Shown here: positions 27,121 to 30,656 of the stretch, piece by piece | How the letters are laid out: the number at the start of each line of letters is the position of its first letter | Position numbering within the stretch: the stretch's first letter is position 1 | Source: a virus | Reading direction: 5' to 3' (one strand) | Length of the DNA stretch: 30,656 nt | Virus record (IMG/VR): IMGVR_UViG_3300035698_008589 | Coordinates: 1 to 30,656 of that record | Notes under the pieces: generated by a model | The model's input: the letters and a program-made list of their open reading frames with translations, nothing else | Database searches by the model: none | What the model was told of the DNA's origin: nothing | Position numbers and translations under genes: made by a program

Positions 27121-27193
27121 TTGACTTTAATGGAATAAAGGTGGTACACTTTATTCCATATAGGATATAATGTATTTATTGGATGGCCAATAA
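27121..27193 (+). promoter_or_regulatory. Promoter region with 11-bp palindromic operator and 5'-UTR hairpin
   Basis: The 109-base gap holds TTGACT (27,121-27,126), a perfect inverted repeat ATGGAATAAAG/CTTTATTCCAT (27,130-27,140 and 27,149-27,159, 8-base loop), and TATAAT (27,166-27,171). TTGACT also has TACACT 18 bases on. The palindrome fills the space before the -10, as an operator would. A second hairpin, TTATTGG-ATGG-CCAATAA (27,176-27,193), follows in the leader before AAGGA and the ATG at 27,215. This region separates the sugar module from the paralogue block. Confidence 0.65.
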
Positions 27194-27214
27194 CCTTTAA
27201 GGACACTCTATATT

Positions 27215-27715
27215 ATGCTGAACTCTGAAAAACTCCCAGACACTCCTGGTCTATATGGTGCTGGTGAAATGTTCAATAGCTACACAGGGTCCTCTTGTGT
27301 GGTTGGATGGTGGGTACGCACTTCTGCTCCACCCTACAAAAATCTGAGTGATGAAGAGTTCAGTACTCTTATGCATGGTGAATCAACACGCTATGGTGAT
27401 TCTGCTTATAGCAAGTTCATCGCCACTTCTACAAAATGCCCAATTGCTTTTCGTCGCGCATTCAAAAAAGCTTGTAAAGAGCTTATGGAAGTGCGGCCAG
27501 AATTGTTTGCCAATACTGGTACTACTTCAGAGTTAGAAGATACTTTCAAATATCATGTCGCCCAATGCGCTACCCCAGATGGTATGGGCCATCTCATGGA
27601 TGCATTCGATTCTTCTTCGCTCGATAATGTGTTCTTTCAATATGGATCAAATCTTCGTATGAAACTCGTTCAACGCACTTTTGAAATCTGGGAGACGAAA
27701 AATGCAGGATCCTGA
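27215..27715 (+). CDS. GWW-family hypothetical protein, copy A (166 aa)
   Basis: First of three tandem paralogues. Shared layout: an opening SEKLP, a core SSCVVGWWVR, an AFRRA-type helix, and an ending VQRTFEIWE. Copy A is the most diverged and has an insert rich in Ser/Thr. Soluble, no catalytic motif seen. AAGGA lies before the ATG. The end overlaps copy B by 14 bases. Confidence 0.7.
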   Translation: MLNSEKLPDTPGLYGAGEMFNSYTGSSCVVGWWVRTSAPPYKNLSDEEFSTLMHGESTRYGDSAYSKFIATSTKCPIAFRRAFKKACKELMEVRPELFANTGTTSELEDTFKYHVAQCATPDGMGHLMDAFDSSSLDNVFFQYGSNLRMKLVQRTFEIWETKNAGS

Positions 27716-28127
27716 ATTGAAACAATCTGAGATGCTTCCAGATGATTATACACAATACGCACCATTCGCTTCATTCCATGATAATGATGGCCCGGTTTGT
27801 ATTGTTGGGTGGTGGTATCGCTTCAATGATGGCAAAACTGTTCCACTGCCTTTTGCTCAAGCTGCACTTGCTGTATACAAAGAAATGTATATGGAAGATA
27901 AATTTGGTATGTTAGGTGAAGCAGTGCATGGTCACATTACTGCTGTTGAACGTTCAGCTGCAGATAAAATTGTTTTAGATGTTGATGAAGAACAAAAGAG
28001 TGCTATGATAGGTTGGTCTATCTGTACACGCCTCTTTGATTTTGTTGCTACTGCACAAAATAAACTCTCACCACAGATCGTTCGTCGCGTCTTTGAAAAA
28101 TGGGAAGATATAAATGAAACAGTCTGA
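27702..28127 (+). CDS. GWW-family hypothetical protein, copy B (141 aa)
   Basis: Start ATG 27,702 (MQDPELKQSEMLPDDYTQYA). Core VCIVGWWYRFNDGKTVPLPF, middle AALAVYKEMYMED, ending IVRRVFEKWEDI. About one third of positions match copy C, fewer match A. The longer frame at 27,681 would run further into copy A. Confidence 0.7.
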   Translation: MQDPELKQSEMLPDDYTQYAPFASFHDNDGPVCIVGWWYRFNDGKTVPLPFAQAALAVYKEMYMEDKFGMLGEAVHGHITAVERSAADKIVLDVDEEQKSAMIGWSICTRLFDFVATAQNKLSPQIVRRVFEKWEDINETV

Positions 28128-28590
28128 GCAATTACCTTCTAATCAAAACAGCTATGCGCCTTACCGTTTATTTGCACGTTACATCGATGTTAACGCTGAT
28201 CCACAAAGTGGCGCGCGTATGATGCCTGATCCACAAGGTGCAGACTGCCTTGTTGGATGGTGGTATCGTCTTAATGATGATTCACTTAATGCATTTACAG
28301 CTGGTGATGAAGAAACATCAGAACTTATCCCAGTAGCATTTGCTCGTTCAGCGGCGGTTGCACTAGCTGAAATTTATGATGAAGGATTGCTTACTCGTAT
28401 TCCAGCTGAATTCCGAGCGCGCATTATCAATGATGCTCTATTGAAATTTGGTGCTGGAAAACATCAAGAGCCTGTATTCCAATGTTTCGCTACAGCTACT
28501 AGTTGCTTTGATAGTTTAGCAACTTTCCATCCAGAGCTAGCACCGCGAATGGTTAAACGAACTTTTGAGATCTGGGAAGATACTCTTTAA
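28114..28590 (+). CDS. GWW-family hypothetical protein, copy C (158 aa)
   Basis: ATG at 28,114 inside the end of copy B (14-base overlap). Opening MKQSEQLPSNQNSYAPYRLF, core DCLVGWWYRLNDDSLNAF, PVAFARSAAVALAEIYDEG, CFATATSCFDSLATFHPELA and end VKRTFEIWEDTL. Longest common blocks with B are (S)E-LP, YAP, C.VGWWYR.ND and FATA...F. Function unknown. Confidence 0.7.
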   Translation: MKQSEQLPSNQNSYAPYRLFARYIDVNADPQSGARMMPDPQGADCLVGWWYRLNDDSLNAFTAGDEETSELIPVAFARSAAVALAEIYDEGLLTRIPAEFRARIINDALLKFGAGKHQEPVFQCFATATSCFDSLATFHPELAPRMVKRTFEIWEDTL

Positions 28591-28638
28591 ACATAGAAGG
28601 AAAAACCCCACACCCGTACAGACAATTGGAGAAGGTTA

Positions 28639-29082
28639 ATGGATGCTACACGTAAACTTGAAATTATTGAAGAAACCCGTGCTTTCTATAAAGGCCATCC
28701 AGAACGTTTTGGATGGAATCTGGAAATGAATCGTTGTGCATATTATGCTATCAGTAAAGCTGGCGATGAATGTAAATGTGCAGTAGGTCGCTTCATTCCA
28801 ACTGACATGGCGCCATACTCAGAATATGGTGGTACAGTTTGGAGTCTCTTCTATGACAATAAAGCACAGCGTCATGATGATCCATCGCCTTACCGTTTAA
28901 TTGAAGAATTTGCTGACCCTCATGATGACGATTTTTGGAGTAAACTACAAAGCGCTCATGATGTTTGTGCTGAATCATTTAGCAAGCAACGCCCTGGTGA
29001 AGGTGGAGCGATCGCGTGGTGGAATAAATTTAACACTACTTTGGATTATGTTAAAGCGTCTGTATCTACGGGAGATTGTTAA
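28639..29082 (+). CDS. Hypothetical protein of the CAVGRFIPTDM family, copy 1 (147 aa)
   Basis: GGAGAAGG eight bases before the ATG. It opens MDATRKLEIIEETRAFYKGH and has the highly conserved KCAVGRFIPTDMAPYSEYGG, PYRLIEEFADPHDDDFW and LQSAHDVCAESFSKQ. The gene at 29,711 is a close paralogue. Phage proteins with such CAVGR...PTD motifs are known from various phages as unknowns. Three small paralogues lie between the two copies. Confidence 0.75.
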   Translation: MDATRKLEIIEETRAFYKGHPERFGWNLEMNRCAYYAISKAGDECKCAVGRFIPTDMAPYSEYGGTVWSLFYDNKAQRHDDPSPYRLIEEFADPHDDDFWSKLQSAHDVCAESFSKQRPGEGGAIAWWNKFNTTLDYVKASVSTGDC

Positions 29083-29295
29083 ATGCATCTTCTAACTATT
29101 GAACAAGAATTGTGTGGTGATTTTCCTTCACACATTGAAGTAGATGCTTTTCGTGGCACGAATCCAGAGTGTTTCATTAAAATCCAAGAAACAACAGAGC
29201 GGTATAACGCCCATGCTACACTTGTACTTACTCCTGCACAAGCTCGAGAACTGGGTGATGCACTAATCATCTGGGCGGGTAGAACAGATGTCTAA
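29083..29295 (+). CDS. Small HIEVDA-family protein, copy 1 (70 aa)
   Basis: GGGAG nine bases upstream. Layout: a strand with SHIEVDAFRG, a strand ECFIKIQETTE, and a helix ATLVLTPAQARELGDALIIW. The gene shares this layout with the next two genes, which follow by overlap. Function unknown. Confidence 0.7.
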   Translation: MHLLTIEQELCGDFPSHIEVDAFRGTNPECFIKIQETTERYNAHATLVLTPAQARELGDALIIWAGRTDV

Positions 29296-29488
29296 AAAAT
29301 TTACTATGAAAGAAACAGTTACAAGTGGTAGCTGGAATGGTGCTTCACACATTGAAGTAGATGCTGTGAATATAGACAATAATCGCGTTGTTATTGAAAT
29401 TGATGACAATGGCACGGCTGCTGCAATCGTCCTTACCGTAGAGGAAGCATTCGATCTAGCTACACAACTTAAGGAAATTTTGAAATGA
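29288..29488 (+). CDS. Small HIEVDA-family protein, copy 2 (66 aa)
   Basis: Eight-base overlap with copy 1. It has SHIEVDAVNIDNNRVVIEID and AIVLTVEEAFDLATQLKEIL, the same strand-strand-helix order as copies 1 and 3. The ATGA overlap into copy 3 shows translational coupling. Confidence 0.7.
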   Translation: MSKKFTMKETVTSGSWNGASHIEVDAVNIDNNRVVIEIDDNGTAAAIVLTVEEAFDLATQLKEILK

Positions 29489-29709
29489 GCCACCAGATTC
29501 CAACGTATATACTCCATCAGTCTGACCGTGATGACACATCAAACGCTTCTTTGGAACTCGATGCTTTGTTCCCAAAAGATATCCTCTTCTTGGAAGTAAT
29601 TGATGAAGGAGAAGGAAAGAATGCTCTAATGATTCTAACTCTAGAGGAAGCAACAGAGCTTTCTGCTAAATTGTTGGAGTATGTAGAATACCAGAAAACG
29701 AGAGGTTAA
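29485..29709 (+). CDS. Small HIEVDA-family protein, copy 3 (74 aa)
   Basis: ATGA start in copy 2's stop. The motif has drifted: NASLELDALFPKDILFLEVI and NALMILTLEEATELSAKLLE. Diverged most of the three. Function unknown. Confidence 0.7.
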   Translation: MSHQIPTYILHQSDRDDTSNASLELDALFPKDILFLEVIDEGEGKNALMILTLEEATELSAKLLEYVEYQKTRG

Positions 29710-29710
29710 T

Positions 29711-30139
29711 ATGGATACTCAACGTAAGCTAGCTATCATTGAAGAAACCCGTGCTTTCTATAAAGGCCATCCAGGACGCCTTGGTTGGAAAGCTTCTACT
29801 GAATCATGTGTATACAACGATCAATCTGGTGATGTGGAGATTTGCTGCGCTGTAGGTCGCTTCATTCCAACTGACATGGCACCACGTTCAACCTACAATG
29901 GTAATGTATTGCAGCTCTTGGATAGTGATGGAGCTAATCCAAATCATGTTACACCTTACCGTTCAATTGAAGAGTTCGAAAATCCTGCTGATGATCAATT
30001 CTGGGTTCGGCTTCAAATCGCTCATGACAACGCTGCTTCTAAGTTTTCTCGCGCGGGCCCGCGACGAACTGACTGCTGGGATGAATTCGATTTTGGACTA
30101 GATAATCTCCGTAAGGAAGTAACTGAAGGAATCTACTAA
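29711..30139 (+). CDS. Hypothetical protein of the CAVGRFIPTDM family, copy 2 (142 aa)
   Basis: Paralogue of the gene at 28,639: IIEETRAFYKGHPGRLGWKA, CCAVGRFIPTDMAPRSTYNG, PYRSIEEFENPADDQFW and AHDNAASKFSR. The DNA is nearly identical to copy 1 around the two best blocks (…GAAACCCGTGCTTTCTATAA… and GGTCGCTTCATTCCAACTGA), suggesting recent duplication or gene conversion. It starts two bases after the previous stop, with GAGGT upstream. Confidence 0.75.
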   Translation: MDTQRKLAIIEETRAFYKGHPGRLGWKASTESCVYNDQSGDVEICCAVGRFIPTDMAPRSTYNGNVLQLLDSDGANPNHVTPYRSIEEFENPADDQFWVRLQIAHDNAASKFSRAGPRRTDCWDEFDFGLDNLRKEVTEGIY

Positions 30140-30156
30140 ATTATCTTTATGATTGG

Positions 30157-30264
30157 ATGGTGCGTATCTACCTTCTATCAGTGTACCTCGTTGAACATCG
30201 CACTACATTTGGATCAGGTGTCTGCTGTGTAATTCTTTGGCCACTCATTCTTGTCGCTTGTTGA
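30157..30264 (+). pseudogene. 5' part of a nonsense-interrupted small membrane protein
   Basis: ATG at 30,157 opens MVRIYLLSVYLVEHRTTFGS and a membrane segment ending ILWPLILVAC, then TGA at 30,262-30,264. The same frame stays open for another 117 codons after this stop. That pattern suggests a single gene interrupted by TGA, perhaps from TGG, though a genuine 35-aa peptide is not excluded. Ribosome site poor. Confidence 0.4.
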
Positions 30265-30615
30265 AATCTTGAAGTACTGCCTAATTCAAGTTTGTTCGCC
30301 TCTGTTGCTGAAAACGGTATCGCTAAGAAGAACTGGGAAGTGCAAGTGGAGCAATCTAGGAAAAATCTCGAAAATATGTGTGAATTCGGCCTGGCAAAAG
30401 CAAACTACGATGAATGCTACATTGAAGTTAAGAATCCCGCTATGGGAATGGGTGGGACTGCTGAAATAACAAAGATCTATAATGGAGGACTTCTGAAATC
30501 TCTGGAGAAATTTCTAGATATCTCTGAAGTGCGCTTCTATACACCTCTGGAATCTCTGGAGAAATTTCAAATGCTCGCTTCTATACACCTCTGGAATCTC
30601 TGGAGAAATTTCTAG
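30265..30615 (+). pseudogene. 3' part of the interrupted frame, ending in repeats
   Basis: Continues in frame after the TGA: VAENGIAKKNWEVQVEQSRK, then EFGLAKANYDECYIEVKNPA and MGGTAEITKIYNGG, a coherent soluble region. From about 30,499 it runs into the 54-base repeats, giving the repetitive LESLEKF stretches, and stops at 30,613-30,615. The only candidate start downstream of the TGA is TTG at 30,292, without a ribosome site. Confidence 0.45.
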
Positions 30616-30656
30616 ATATCTCTGAAGTGCGCTTCTATACACCTCTGGAATCTCTG
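30499..30656 (+). repeat. 54-bp tandem repeats at the window edge
   Basis: Copy 1 is 30,499-30,552 and copy 3 is 30,597-30,650; they are identical 54-base units beginning TCTCTGGAGAAATTTC and ending ACACCTCTGGAA. Copy 2 (30,553-30,596) is a 44-base variant with the middle replaced by AAATGCT. A further copy begins at 30,651 and is cut by the window. Each contains TCTAGATATC-like words. Confidence 0.9.

Overview
The window looks like the genome of a lytic, T4-superfamily tailed phage (a myovirus of the distant, cyanophage-like type) rather than a bacterial chromosome. Evidence: tightly packed small genes with ATGA, GTGA and TAATG overlaps; a recognisable T4 replication and late-transcription block (ssDNA-binding protein gp32, helicase loader gp59, late co-activator gp33, RNase H) in the T4 order; a phage-type ATP-dependent DNA ligase; and many short unknown genes. 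A circularly permuted tmRNA gene and a Rickettsia-17-kDa-antigen-type lipoprotein would fit a proteobacterial, perhaps alphaproteobacterial, host. That is an inference from two genes only.

Layout. (1) 1-774 (+) is the 3' end of a repetitive structural-type protein and meets the leftward block head-on at a small hairpin. (2) 775-15,681 runs leftward: gp32, gp59, gp33, a DUF4406 protein, a SleB-type wall hydrolase, two small genes, a permuted tmRNA (about 4,285-4,570), two exported proteins, a PD-(D/E)XK nuclease, an FmdB-like protein, a Rossmann protein, a DUF6433-like protein, RNase H, DNA ligase, and then a run of small unknown genes including a WYL_2/DUF2693 protein, membrane proteins and an HNH protein. 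(3) About 15,709-16,260 is a non-coding divergent region. It holds eight copies of an iteron-like repeat built on TAAGTG(CC/AT)TGA and is bounded by two inverted copies of a 21-bp promoter/leader-like block. It is the best candidate in the window for a replication origin or master control region. (4) 16,296-18,445 (+) is a GC-richer cassette of small genes with a thrice-repeated intergenic motif, an exact 60-bp tandem duplication and an Ala/Lys-rich H1-like protein. (5) 18,608-24,850 (+) carries DUF7448-like and DUF932 proteins, small membrane proteins, a calcineurin-like phosphoesterase, a nicotinamidase (PncA) and a glycine-zipper lipoprotein. (6) 24,860-27,105 (+) is a two-gene sugar module: a GT4 glycosyltransferase and a UDP-sugar 6-dehydrogenase. 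(7) 27,215-30,139 (+), behind a promoter with a palindromic operator, is built from three locally expanded unknown families (3 + 3 + 2 copies). (8) The right edge is a broken small membrane gene running into 54-bp repeats.

How the parts work together. The leftward block supplies DNA replication, recombination and repair (gp32, gp59, RNase H, ligase, nuclease) and a link to late transcription (gp33). The tmRNA would supply phage-encoded ribosome rescue and protein tagging. The rightward block looks like accessory and host-takeover genes, including NAD+ salvage and sugar-nucleotide chemistry.

The most unusual item is the permuted tmRNA: T-arm and 3' acceptor strand, a 7-nt intervening segment, then the 5' acceptor strand, the D-like region, and a 28-residue tag frame ending in ALAA-stop.
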